Shown: piece by piece, positions 1 to 7,138 of the stretch | How the letters are laid out: every line of letters begins with the position of its first letter | Position numbering within the stretch: position 1 is the first letter of the stretch | Source of the DNA: Opitutaceae bacterium | GTDB taxonomy: Bacteria > Verrucomicrobiota > Verrucomicrobiae > Opitutales > Opitutaceae | Direction of reading: 5' to 3' | Assembly: GCA_031266495.1 (NCBI GenBank) | Contig: JAISAX010000135.1 | Location: forward strand, 1-10,128 | Length of the DNA stretch: 10,128 bases | Notes under the pieces: generated by a model | The model's input: only the letters and a program-made list of their open reading frames with translations | Database searches by the model: none | Told to the model about the DNA's origin: nothing | Position numbers and translations under genes: made by a program

Positions 1-357
1 CAAGGTCTCACAAAAAAATAACTGACGTTACGCATGCCGAAGGGATGCCTGGGACTGCGCAAGGTGTCTGTGCTTACGTTTACTGATGGGGCGCATCTCA
101 AAAAATGGACAGGCGACAAGCAAAATCGTGGCTCGGACTTCTTGCCCGTGTTCCGGAGTCCGGAGGGGGGGGGAACGGGAGGGGGGGGAGGGGGGGAGGC
201 AGGGAGGCGGCGCTTTGCGCCGTCCACGGGCTGGATGCCCGTGCCACGCCGGAGCCGAGAGGCAACGCTCACGGGCTGGATGCCCGGGCCTCGTGGCGCT
301 TCGCTAATGCAGAATGAGGTGCAGGTGCTTCGGTTTCCGCCGGGTTCGGCCCATTCT
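1..357. other. intergenic region with short palindromes, no gene seen
   Basis: This stretch lies downstream of the outer-membrane channel gene, which is read leftward. I find no reading frame in it with believable protein composition. Positions 130-160 hold an imperfect palindrome-like segment (CGGACTTCTTGCCCGTG) related to the pair of elements at 225-286. Positions 165-196 are G-rich, with runs of 9, 8 and 7 G. Positions 208-222 form a 6-bp hairpin with a TTT loop (CGGCGC / GCGCCG). Near 350-376 there is a low-complexity ATTCTTCATT/CTCCATTCTTCATT segment that runs into the stop codon region of the channel gene. No hairpin with a T tract was seen, so the end of the efflux transcript is not defined. 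Confidence 0.6.
225..286. repeat. pair of REP-like palindromic elements
   Basis: The 17-mer CACGGGCTGGATGCCCG occurs at 225-241 and again, identical, at 270-286. The first copy extends to a 7-bp perfect stem (CACGGGC / GCCCGTG) around the loop TGGAT. The second copy breaks the symmetry after GCCCG. Both are flanked by CCACG or CGTGG type sequence. The layout, two short GC-rich palindromes in direct orientation downstream of an operon, is what REP/BIME-type elements look like. Whether they recur in the genome cannot be seen from here. They could also fold in the 3' end of the efflux mRNA and stabilise it. Confidence 0.6.
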
Positions 358-1860
358 TCATTCTCCATTCTTCATTGGATGCTCCTCCCCAGGCTGTTGG
401 CGCTCCCAGCCGCCTCCCAGGGCTTTATACAGATCTATATGGCTGATGAGGTGGAGCGTGCGCGTCCGGATCAGGTTCTGCTGCGCAGCATAGAGGTCTT
501 GTTGCGCGGTCAGGACCGTCAGGTAATCGGTTACTCCTCCTTTGTACCGGATTTCAGAGAGGTCGTAGCGGCTTTGTCCGGCGGTGACTTGCTCTTGTTG
601 CGCGGTGTGTTGTTCGTCACAGGTGGCGCGGGCGGCAAGGGCGTCGGCTACTTCACGGAAGGCTGTCTGGATGGCTTTTTCATAGGTGGCGATTTCTATG
701 CGTTTCTGGATTTCGGCGACGTCGAGCGTGGCGCGGGTGCGTCCGGCGGTGAAGATGGGGAGGGTGAGTTGCGGGGCAAAGTTCCAGGTGCCGGCGCCGG
801 GTTTGAAGAGGTTGTCGAGCGCGGCGCTGCTGGCGCCTCCAAAGGCGGTGAGGGTGATGGTCGGAAAATAGGCGGCGCGGGCGGCTCCTATGTTGGCGTT
901 GGCGGCGCGGAGGGTGTGCTCGGCTTGCCGGATGTCGGGGCGGCGGTGGAGGAGGTCGGCGGGGAGGCCGGCGGGGAGGTCTGTCAGGATGTGGTTCCGG
1001 TCGGCCAGGGGGAGGGGGGGGGGGAGGTCTTCGGGGAGGGGGGCGCCGTGGAGCCAGGCGAGGGCGTTGCGGGCCTGGGCGTGGTTGCGGGTGTGTTCGG
1101 CCAGGGTGGCGCGGGCGCCGGCTTGTTGGGCTTCGACGGTGCGGAGGTCGAGTTCGTTGGCCACGCCGTTGTCGTAGCGGTGTTTTATGAGGGTGTGGGT
1201 TTCCTGGATGAGGGTGTGGGTGCGGTGGGCGAGGGTGTGTTGTTCGGCGGCGGAGCGTTCGGTGAGGTATTGGGTGGCGAGGGTCGTGATGTAGGCGAGG
1301 TGCGCGGCGCGGCGGGCTTCTTCGGTGGCTAGCCAGGTTTCGAGGGCGGCTGTCTTGAGGTTGCGGAGGCGTCCGAAGAGGTCGATTTCCCAGGTGGCGA
1401 GCGCGCCGCCGACCCGGTATTGGCTGGCGGTGCGGGCCTGGCCGGTGCCGGTGAGGTCGGCGGGGGTGCGTCCGCGGGTGGCGTCGGCGGTGGCGTTGAG
1501 GGTGGGCCAGGGGGTCGCGCTTTCTATCCGGTAGCGGGCGCGGGTTTGTTCGACGCGGAGGAGGGCGGTGCGCAGGTCGCGGTTGTTTTCGAGTCCTGTC
1601 GTGATGAGCGCCCGCAGGCGCGGGTCGCCGAAAAGGGTGGTCCAGGGGATGTCGGCGGTGCGTGGGGTTTCCGTGGTGGTGCGCACCGCCGTGGTGGTGG
1701 TGCGCGGGGTTTCCGTGGTGGTGGGCCATGTGGCGGGGATGGGCGCGGCGGGTCGTTCGTACCGGGGCGCGAGGGTGCAGCCGGTTACGGCGAGGGCGAG
1801 TATCGCCGTCATGGAATGGTTGAAGGCTGATGGGCTGATGGCTGAAATTCTGGCTGTCAT
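358..1860 (-). CDS. RND efflux outer-membrane channel lipoprotein (NodT/OprM family)
   Basis: This protein forms the trimeric outer-membrane duct of a tripartite RND pump and works with the adaptor and permease encoded upstream. At 500 residues it has the usual family length. A lipobox (AVTGC, Cys28) ends a hydrophobic stretch. Two OEP-type repeats follow, roughly residues 74-265 and 285-480, with family hallmarks EIDLFGRLRN (158-167), RYDNGVANELDLRTVEAQQ (228-246), LLHRRPDIRQAEHTLRAANA (303-322), a matching RYKGGVTDYLTVLTAQQDLY (438-457) and DLYKALGGGW (476-485). The start is uncertain. Met17 at 1812 is an alternative that gives a very short signal without basic residues, whereas the first 16 residues are encoded by a low-complexity CAGCC/CATCAG stretch. 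Neither start has a clear ribosome site. The C-terminal tail (HPMKNGE) is also encoded by an intergenic-type repeat. A run of 11 C (1014-1024) encodes prolines 280-282 and stays in frame. The gap from the permease stop is 50 bases, so cotranscription is likely. Confidence 0.93.
   Translation of the reverse strand: MTARISAISPSAFNHSMTAILALAVTGCTLAPRYERPAAPIPATWPTTTETPRTTTTAVRTTTETPRTADIPWTTLFGDPRLRALITTGLENNRDLRTALLRVEQTRARYRIESATPWPTLNATADATRGRTPADLTGTGQARTASQYRVGGALATWEIDLFGRLRNLKTAALETWLATEEARRAAHLAYITTLATQYLTERSAAEQHTLAHRTHTLIQETHTLIKHRYDNGVANELDLRTVEAQQAGARATLAEHTRNHAQARNALAWLHGAPLPEDLPPPLPLADRNHILTDLPAGLPADLLHRRPDIRQAEHTLRAANANIGAARAAYFPTITLTAFGGASSAALDNLFKPGAGTWNFAPQLTLPIFTAGRTRATLDVAEIQKRIEIATYEKAIQTAFREVADALAARATCDEQHTAQQEQVTAGQSRYDLSEIRYKGGVTDYLTVLTAQQDLYAAQQNLIRTRTLHLISHIDLYKALGGGWERQQPGEEHPMKNGE
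1660..1723 (-). repeat. in-frame tandem duplication in channel protein linker
   Basis: A 22-base segment at 1660-1681 recurs at 1702-1723 with a single difference, a period of 42 bases (14 codons). It encodes the repeated peptide TTTETPRT (residues 47-54 and 61-68 of the channel lipoprotein) in the Thr/Pro-rich linker between the lipidated cysteine and the first OEP domain. Because the period is a multiple of three, copy-number change would lengthen or shorten the linker without breaking the frame. Confidence 0.75.
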
Positions 1861-1894
1861 GGTGTTGTGTATGGGTGGGATCGTGTTGCGTGTG

Positions 1895-1942
1895 TTTTTT
1901 TTTTCAGCTTTCAGCCTTCAGCCTTCGGGCTTTCAGCCTTTC
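1895..1942. repeat. T10 tract plus TTTCAGCC low-complexity repeat overlapping permease 3' end
   Basis: Ten T (1895-1904) are followed by several imperfect copies of CTTTCAGCCTTCAG and a related GGGCTTTCAGCC. The permease stop codon (1911-1913) lies inside the repeat, so the last residues of the permease (AESPKAEG) are encoded by it. The 14-mer CTTTCAGCCTTCAG at 1908-1921 recurs as its reverse complement at 5057-5070, just upstream of the permease start, and related sequence lies under the N-terminus of the channel gene (about 1822-1855). I take it as a dispersed intergenic repeat family, by inference. Confidence 0.6.
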
Positions 1943-4900
1943 TCTTGCGTCCCTGGAAGATCCAGGTGACGACGATGAAGAAGACGGGGATGAGGAAGAT
2001 GGCGAGGAGGGTGGCGGTGATGATGCCGCCGAGGACGCTGGTGCCGATGGCGTTTTGCGAGCCGGAGCCGGCTCCGCTGGAGATGGCGAGGGGGAGGACG
2101 CCGAAGCCGAAGGCGAGCGAGGTCATGAGGATGGGGCGGAGGCGTTGGCGGCAGGCGTGGACGGTGGCTTCGATGAGGTCGAGGCCGGTGTCGTGCGCGC
2201 TTTTGGCGAATTCGACGATGAGGATGGCGTTCTTGGCGGAGAGGCCGACGGTCGTTATGAGGCCGACCTGGAAGTAGATGTCGTTGTGGAGGCCGCGGAG
2301 CCAGACGGCGGCTACGGCTCCGAAGATGCCGAGGGGGACGACGAGCATGACCGAGAAGGGGACGGACCAGCTTTCGTAGAGGGCGGCGAGGCAGAGGAAG
2401 ACGACGGCGAGGGAGATGGCGTAGAGGGCGGGGGCTTGCGCTCCGGAGAGTTTTTCTTCGTAGGAGAGGGCCGTCCATGCGGAGGCGAAGCCGTCGGGGA
2501 GTTTTTTCATGAGGCGGTCCATGGCGTTCATGGCTTCGCCGGTGCTGCGTCCGGGGGCGCCGGAGCCTTGCAGGGCGATGGAGGGGAGGCCGTTGAAGCG
2601 TTCGAGGAGGGGGGAGCCGTATTGCCAGTCGCCTTGGCCTATGGCGCTGACGGGGACGGGGTGGCCGTCGCGGCCGGGCACGTACCAGCGTTCAAAGTCT
2701 TCGGGGACCATGCGCCAGGGGGCGTCGGCTTGCACGTAGACGCGTTTGACGCGGCCGTGGCGGGTGAAGTCGTCCACGTAGGTCGATCCCCAGGTGCCGG
2801 CGAGGGTCTGGTGGATGGCGGGGAGGGAGAGGCCGTAGGCGGAGGCTTTTTCTTCGTCGATGCGGAAGTGGTATTCGGGCACGTCGTCGAAGCCGTTGGG
2901 GCGGGTGGCAAACAGGTCGGGGTCTTGCGCGGCGAGGCCGAGGAGCTGGTTGCGGGTGTTCATGAGGGTTTCGTGGCCCTGGTTGGAGCGGTCTATGAGC
3001 TGGAATTCGAAGCCGTTGGCGACGCCGAGTTCCATGATGGCGGGGGGGGGGAAGGCGTAGATGTTGGCTTCCTTGATGGTCTGGAAGTGGCGCATGGCGC
3101 GTCCGGCTATGGCGTCGGCACGGTTGGCGCGTCCGGGGCGGTCTTCCCAGGGTTTGAGTTTGACGAAGCCGAGTCCGGCGTTCTGGCCGCGTCCGCCGAA
3201 GCTGAAGCCGGCGACGGTCATGACGGTCTGCACGGCGGCGGGTTCGTTTTTCTCAAAGTATTCCCTGATGTTGTGCAGGACGGCGGCGGTTTGTTCCTGG
3301 GTGGAGCCGGCGGGTAGCTGGGCCTGGAGGAAGAGGACGCCCTGGTCTTCTTCGGGGAGGAAGGAGGTGGGCAATTTCAGGAAGAGCCAGCCCATGGTGG
3401 CCGCGATGAGGGCGTACACGAGGAGGGAGCGGCCCCAGCCGCGGATGCCGCGGCGGACGCCGGCGCCGTAGAGGTTGACGCTGCCGTTGAAGGTGCGGTT
3501 GAACCAGCCGAAGAAGCCGCGCTTCTCCTCGTGGTGGCCGCGGGGGACGGGTTTGAGCATCGCGGCGCAGAGGGCGGGGGTGAGGGTCATCGCGACGAAG
3601 ACGGAGAGGGCCATCGAGGAGGCGATGGTGATCGAGAACTGGCGGTAGATGATGCCGGTGGCGCCTTTGAAAAAGGCCATGGGGAGGAAGACGGCGGAGA
3701 GGACGAGGGCGATGCCGACGAGGGCGCCAGTTATCTGGTCCATCGATTTGCGCGTGGCTTCGCGGGGGGGGAGGCCTTCTTCGGACATGACGCGTTCGAC
3801 GTTTTCAACTACAACAATGGCGTCGTCCACGAGTAGTCCGATGGCCAATACCATGCCGAACATGGTGAGGGTGTTGATGGTGAAGCCGCAGGCGGCCATC
3901 ATGGCAAAGGTGCCGAGGAGGACGACGGGGACGGCGATCGAGGGGATGAGGGTGGCGCGGATGTTCTGCAAAAACAGATACATGACGATAAAGACGAGGA
4001 CGATGGCTTCGATGAGGGTTTTGACGACTTCTTCGATGGAGAGGCGGACGAAGGGGGTGGTGTCGTGCGCGGCCTCCACGTTCATGCCGGGGGGGAAGAA
4101 TTGTTTTTGGGTTTCGATGAATTCGTTGAGGAGGCGGACGGTTTCGAGGGCGTTGGCGCCGGTGGCGGGCTGGATGGCGAGGCCGGTGTTCTCGTGTCCG
4201 TTGAACCAGGAGGCGATGGCGGCGTTTTCGCCGGCGAGTTCGACGCGGGCGATGTCGCCGAGGGTGACGTGCGAGCCGTCGGGGTTGGCGCGGAGGAGGA
4301 TTTTGCGGAATTGTTCGGGTTCCTGGAGGCGGGTGTGGATGGTGATGTTGGCGTTGAGGCGTTGGCCGGGGATGGCGGGGGCGCCGCCAAACTGGCCGGC
4401 GGAGATTTGCGCGTTTTGCGCGCGTATCGCCGCCTGCACTTCGTCCATCGAGATGTTGTAGTTGGCCATCTGGTCGGCGTTGAGCCAGACGCGCATGGCG
4501 TATTCGGAGCCGAATACTATGACGTCGCCCACGCCTTTGATGCGGCATACGGGTTCCTTGAGGTTGGCCGAGATGTAGTCCGCCATGTCGTCTTTGCCCA
4601 GGGTGCCGTCCTCCGAATAAAAGGCGTAAACGATGAGGAAGTTGCGGACGGATTTGCGGACGGTGACGCCGAGGTTCTGGACTTCCTGGGGGAGGAGGGG
4701 GAGGGCGAACTGGAGGCGGTTCTGGACCTGCACTTGCGCGATGTCGGGGTCGGCTTCGTTCTCGAAGGTGATGGTGATGGAGACGTTGCCGTCGGAGTCC
4801 GACGTGGTCTGCATGTACCGCAGGTAATCGACTCCGGTGATTTGTTGTTCGATGACTTGCGCCACGGTGTTCTGGACCGTCTCCGCCGAGGCGCCGGGAT

Positions 4901-5045
4901 AGCGGGCGTTGATGCGCACCTGCGGCGAGGCGATGTTCGGATATTGCGATACGGGCAGGTTGCGGATCGCCAGCAGGCCGGCGCCCATTATCAGGATCGC
5001 AAGCACCCAGGCGAATACCGGGCGGTCAATAAAAAATCTGGCCAT
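1911..5045 (-). CDS. RND multidrug efflux permease, HAE1 family (AcrB/MexB-like)
   Basis: This is the inner-membrane proton/drug antiporter of the tripartite pump. At 1044 residues it matches AcrB-type permeases almost residue for residue. The N-terminus ([20 protein letters not shown]) is the typical first membrane helix. The proton-relay aspartates are D407 and D408 in [17 protein letters not shown], and the matching lysine is K938 in [15 protein letters not shown]. The glycine-rich loop of the drug pocket reads GFSFGG (613-618). Two large periplasmic loops (about 30-340 and 560-870) and twelve membrane segments fit the family. A run of 10 C (3042-3051) encodes PPP at 666-668 without breaking the frame, and shorter C runs occur elsewhere. 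The last eight residues come from a low-complexity repeat. The 70-base gap to the adaptor supports one transcript. No Shine-Dalgarno match precedes the start. The substrate cannot be told from the sequence. Homology to AcrB/MexB is clear, but naming it acrB would be overprecise. Confidence 0.97.
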   Translation of the reverse strand: MARFFIDRPVFAWVLAILIMGAGLLAIRNLPVSQYPNIASPQVRINARYPGASAETVQNTVAQVIEQQITGVDYLRYMQTTSDSDGNVSITITFENEADPDIAQVQVQNRLQFALPLLPQEVQNLGVTVRKSVRNFLIVYAFYSEDGTLGKDDMADYISANLKEPVCRIKGVGDVIVFGSEYAMRVWLNADQMANYNISMDEVQAAIRAQNAQISAGQFGGAPAIPGQRLNANITIHTRLQEPEQFRKILLRANPDGSHVTLGDIARVELAGENAAIASWFNGHENTGLAIQPATGANALETVRLLNEFIETQKQFFPPGMNVEAAHDTTPFVRLSIEEVVKTLIEAIVLVFIVMYLFLQNIRATLIPSIAVPVVLLGTFAMMAACGFTINTLTMFGMVLAIGLLVDDAIVVVENVERVMSEEGLPPREATRKSMDQITGALVGIALVLSAVFLPMAFFKGATGIIYRQFSITIASSMALSVFVAMTLTPALCAAMLKPVPRGHHEEKRGFFGWFNRTFNGSVNLYGAGVRRGIRGWGRSLLVYALIAATMGWLFLKLPTSFLPEEDQGVLFLQAQLPAGSTQEQTAAVLHNIREYFEKNEPAAVQTVMTVAGFSFGGRGQNAGLGFVKLKPWEDRPGRANRADAIAGRAMRHFQTIKEANIYAFPPPAIMELGVANGFEFQLIDRSNQGHETLMNTRNQLLGLAAQDPDLFATRPNGFDDVPEYHFRIDEEKASAYGLSLPAIHQTLAGTWGSTYVDDFTRHGRVKRVYVQADAPWRMVPEDFERWYVPGRDGHPVPVSAIGQGDWQYGSPLLERFNGLPSIALQGSGAPGRSTGEAMNAMDRLMKKLPDGFASAWTALSYEEKLSGAQAPALYAISLAVVFLCLAALYESWSVPFSVMLVVPLGIFGAVAAVWLRGLHNDIYFQVGLITTVGLSAKNAILIVEFAKSAHDTGLDLIEATVHACRQRLRPILMTSLAFGFGVLPLAISSGAGSGSQNAIGTSVLGGIITATLLAIFLIPVFFIVVTWIFQGRKRKAESPKAEG

Positions 5046-5115
5046 GGTGAAAAAGACTGAAGGCTGAAAGGGTGGTGGTGGTTATGGTGGCGGTGACGGG
5101 GGGGGGGGGGAGGTG
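5046..5115 (-). other. adaptor-permease spacer with C13 run and CCACCA repeat
   Basis: The 70-base spacer, read on the coding (minus) strand after the adaptor stop, holds a C13 run (5098-5110), then a CACCACCACC-type simple repeat (about 5071-5092), then CTTTCAGCCTTCAG (5057-5070), then the permease start. No promoter, hairpin or ribosome site is visible. The C13 run has the same length as the one that splits the adaptor gene. Being non-coding it does not change a protein, but its length could affect translation coupling or mRNA structure. Confidence 0.6.
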
Positions 5116-6344
5116 CTACTGTTTCGGAGCGGCGGCGTCCGGCGTCCGGGCGGGCGGCGTCCAGGGGACGGTGGTCACGGTCATGTCGGCACGGATACGC
5201 TGGAGGTTGTTGACAACCACCTTGTCGCCGGGTTCGAGACCGCCGGTGACAATCCACTGGTCGCCCCAGGTGCGGGTGGCCCCGATGATGCGGTTGACGG
5301 CCTTGCCGTCGGGCGTGACGACCCAGGTGGTGGCTTGCCCGCGGTAGTTGCGGCTGACGGCTTGCTGGGGGACGAGGAGGGCGTCGGGCAGCGTGCCTTC
5401 GATGAAGCTGGCGCGCACAAACATGCCGGGGAGCAGGTCGCCGCGCGGGTTGGGGACCAGGGCGCGCAGGGTGACGCTGCCGGTGGCGCGGTCCACCGTG
5501 ACGTCGGAAAACTGGAGCGCGCCTTCGTGCGGATAGGCCGCGCCGTCCTCCAGGGTGACGTGGACGGCGGTCTTGCCGTCGGCGGCGGTGGCGCCTTGCT
5601 TCCAGGCGCCGCTTTCCATGGCGCGTTTGATGCGGGAGAGTTCGGCGCTGGGTTGCACGAGGTTGACGTAAACGGGGTCGAGTTGTTGTACGGTCGCCAT
5701 GAGGGTGGCTTGCGCGGCTTGCACGTAGGCGCCTTCCGTGACGTCGGAGAGGCCGATGCGGCCGGCGATGGGGGCGGTGACTTGCGTGTATCCGAGGTTG
5801 ATCTCCGCCGCGGTGATGGCGGCGCGGGCGGCGGCGACGTCCGCGGTGTGGATGCCGACGGCGGCCTCGGCGTCGTCGTATTGTTGTTGGCTTACGGCGT
5901 TGAGGGCGACGAGGTCTTTGTAGCGTCCGGCCTGGAGGCGGGCGGTTTTGAGGTTGGCTTCGGCGCGGGCGAGGCTGGCTTTCGCGCTGTCGAGCACCGC
6001 CTGGTAGGGCGCCGGGTCGATCCGGTAAAGCAGTTCGCCTTCCTTCACGTCGGCGCCTTCGACAAACAGGCGTTTCTGGACGATGCCGTTGACGCGGGCG
6101 CGCACCTGGGCGACGCGGTGCGCTTCGACGCGTCCGGGCAATTCGCGCGTGAGCGAGATGGTCTTGCCTTCAAGGGTGACGACTCCGACTTCGAGCGGGG
6201 GGGGGGGGGCGCGGAAGCGGCGGCCGCGGCGGCGGAGTCCGCTTTTTTGCCGCAGCCGGCGGCAAGGAGCGGCAGCAGCAGCAGGGCGGCGGCGCTGGCG
6301 CTGGCGGTGGTGATGGTGGCAAGAGAGTTGTGTTGGCGTGGCAT
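5116..6344 (-). CDS. RND periplasmic adaptor lipoprotein (MexA/AcrA-like), split by a frameshift at a C13 run
   Basis: This membrane-fusion protein bridges permease and outer-membrane channel. The 5' part (start at 6344, M-P-R-Q-H) encodes a signal peptide with lipobox LLAAGC (Cys31) and an Ala/Pro-rich linker. After the C13 run (6197-6209) that frame continues as unrelated Arg/Ser-rich sequence to a stop at 6045. The adaptor body continues in another frame with EVGVVTLEGKTISLTRELPG, the two lipoyl half-motifs (GIVQKRLFVEGADVKEGELL and YTQVTAPIAGRIG), an alpha-hairpin between them, and the beta-barrel and membrane-proximal parts to PDAAAPKQ. With 14 or 11 C, one frame of about 409 residues results, the normal length. 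As written only a 341-residue fragment from an internal TTG (6141) is open, without signal or lipid anchor. An alternative upstream ATG at 6377 exists, and neither start has a ribosome site. The rest of the gene shows no decay. The frameshift is therefore either a base-count error or reversible slippage, and I cannot tell which. Confidence 0.88.
6197..6209 (-). repeat. C13 homopolymer at the adaptor frameshift
   Basis: Thirteen G on the plus strand (C13 in coding sense) lie between the lipoprotein linker and the adaptor body. The upstream frame reads Ser-Ala then CCC codons into CGC TCG AAG. The downstream frame needs CCG CTC GAA. The required count is 2 modulo 3 (11 or 14), and the window has 13. 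Poly-C/G tracts of this length are prone both to replication slippage and to miscounting in sequencing. Confidence 0.9.
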
Positions 6345-6410
6345 AGGATTCGATAAAGGGAGGTTCCGGGAATTCATTTTTGAACAGAAGGAAACACGGG
6401 AAACGAAGGT

Positions 6411-6428
6411 AAAACAGGGAAAACCCTG
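6411..6428 (-). terminator. short hairpin with T4 between marR-type gene and adaptor (weak terminator or attenuator)
   Basis: On the minus strand CAGGG-TTTT-CCCTG (6428-6415) is followed by TTTT (6414-6411). It lies 7 bases past the MarR-family stop codon. The five-pair stem and short T tract make it at best a weak intrinsic terminator. It would let part of transcription read on into the pump genes. The 91-base spacer (6345-6435) otherwise consists of TTTCCC/GTTTCC-like low-complexity sequence, and I see no convincing promoter in it. Confidence 0.3.
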
Positions 6429-6435
6429 AACATTT

Positions 6436-7020
6436 TCAGAGGTTCATTGAAACCGGTCGGGGCGGCGCAGAGGCGGGTGGGGCGGGAGGAGCGGGAGGGG
6501 GGGGAGGGGCGGGGGCGTCCTCCGCCAGTTGGGCGACCCGCGAATCGAGATGGTCGCAGGCGGTGCGCAGCACGGTGAACTCGGCCGGGGCGATCGGCTC
6601 GGCGAGCCGGACCATGTCGCCGACGAGGTGATCGACCGCCGAGGTGTAGTGTTTGCGGCCGGCGGGCGTCAGCCGGGTGAGAATCTGGCGGCGGTCGGTC
6701 GTGCTGCGTTCGCGGACGATGAGGCCGGAAATTTCCAGCCGGGTGAGCACGTCGGTGACGGTGGGCGGCCACATGGAGGCCAGGCTCGAAATCTGTGTCG
6801 GGGAAAGGGGGGCGTCTTCGTGGGCAAAGAGGGTGGCGAGGATGCGGAATCCGGTTTCGGTGAGTTGTTGCGTCGAGAGGCTGTGTTTGAGGTAGGCGCG
6901 GATCCGGTCGGAGGTGTGGAGAAAGGCGAGCAGGGTGCGGCAACGGGGTTCGTGCTTGCCGGCGCATTTGAAGGCCCGGTGGCGGAGGGCGTCGTGGATG
7001 GGGTCGATGGTGGACGTCAT
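6436..7020 (-). CDS. MarR-family transcriptional regulator
   Basis: This is a winged-helix DNA-binding repressor, probably of the efflux genes that follow in the same direction after 91 bases, as with MexR and mexAB-oprM (function by context). With the start at 7020 (M-T-S-T-I-D) it has 194 residues. The winged helix spans about residues 55-122, with the recognition-helix region LSPTQISSLASMWPPTVTDV and the wing motif STTDRRQILTRLTPAGRKH, whose Asp-Arg-Arg is the MarR hallmark. Flanking helices form the dimer interface. An upstream in-frame ATG (7068) would add 16 residues (MLPSPPFSSVSLSLAT) encoded by simple-sequence DNA and is less likely. Odd points are a Pro/Ala-rich C-terminal tail of about 27 residues (168-194) encoded by C-rich sequence, and two N-terminal cysteines (19 and 27, CX7C) that might sense oxidation, though this is unsupported. 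No Shine-Dalgarno sequence precedes the start. Confidence 0.92.
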   Translation of the reverse strand: MTSTIDPIHDALRHRAFKCAGKHEPRCRTLLAFLHTSDRIRAYLKHSLSTQQLTETGFRILATLFAHEDAPLSPTQISSLASMWPPTVTDVLTRLEISGLIVRERSTTDRRQILTRLTPAGRKHYTSAVDHLVGDMVRLAEPIAPAEFTVLRTACDHLDSRVAQLAEDAPAPPPPPAPPAPPASAPPRPVSMNL

Positions 7021-7027
7021 TGTTGCA

Positions 7028-7080
7028 AGAGAGAGAGAGACGGAGGAAAAGGGGGGGGACGGTAGCATCGCCGGGGGGGG
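7028..7080. repeat. simple-sequence repeats in the MarR leader
   Basis: The leader of the MarR-family gene holds a 13-base GA dinucleotide repeat (7028-7040), beginning 8 bases upstream of the start codon, and two runs of 8 G (7051-7058 and 7073-7080) separated by 14 bases. They occupy the place where a ribosome site would be and much of the promoter region. Changes in repeat length here could alter regulator expression. This is inference. Confidence 0.6.
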
Positions 7081-7109
7081 TGGCGGAATTACTTTGTTCC
7101 TTGCGTCCC

Positions 7110-7126
7110 GTTAGCCCGGAGCTAAC
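7110..7126. promoter_or_regulatory. perfect interrupted dyad, candidate LysR-type (T-N11-A) operator
   Basis: GTTAGCCCGGAGCTAAC is a 6-bp perfect inverted repeat with a 5-bp centre, in the 118-bp region between the divergent marR-type and lysR-type genes. T7112 and A7124 fit the T-N11-A rule of LysR-type binding sites within dyad symmetry. It ends 12 bases before the LysR start, a position suited to autorepression. It could instead bind the MarR protein, whose operators are also short palindromes, or fold as a leader hairpin. I found no convincing -35/-10 pair on either strand here. Confidence 0.5.
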
Positions 7127-7138
7127 AGCAAGGGCACG

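Noticed and set aside
34..1332. Long plus-strand open frame, Gly/Val/Glu-rich
   Set aside because: It is mostly antisense to the channel lipoprotein gene. Its composition is that of a reversed C-rich coding strand and it has no recognisable domain.
1875..3317. 480-residue plus-strand open frame over the permease
   Set aside because: It is antisense to a clearly conserved AcrB-type gene, and its Gly/Asp/Glu-rich, low-complexity composition is that of a shadow frame.
5116..6141. A separate 341-residue adaptor starting at the TTG at 6141
   Set aside because: It would lack the signal peptide and lipid anchor, and conserved adaptor sequence (EVGVVTLEGKTISLTRE) continues upstream of this codon in the same frame.
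5113..6429. 438-residue plus-strand open frame over the adaptor
   Set aside because: It is antisense to the adaptor and has no domain. It owes its length to the absence of stops opposite GC-rich codons.
6436..7068. Longer MarR product starting at 7068
   Set aside because: The added 16 residues are encoded by G8/GA simple-sequence DNA and match nothing expected in the family. Start 7020 gives a normal N-terminus.
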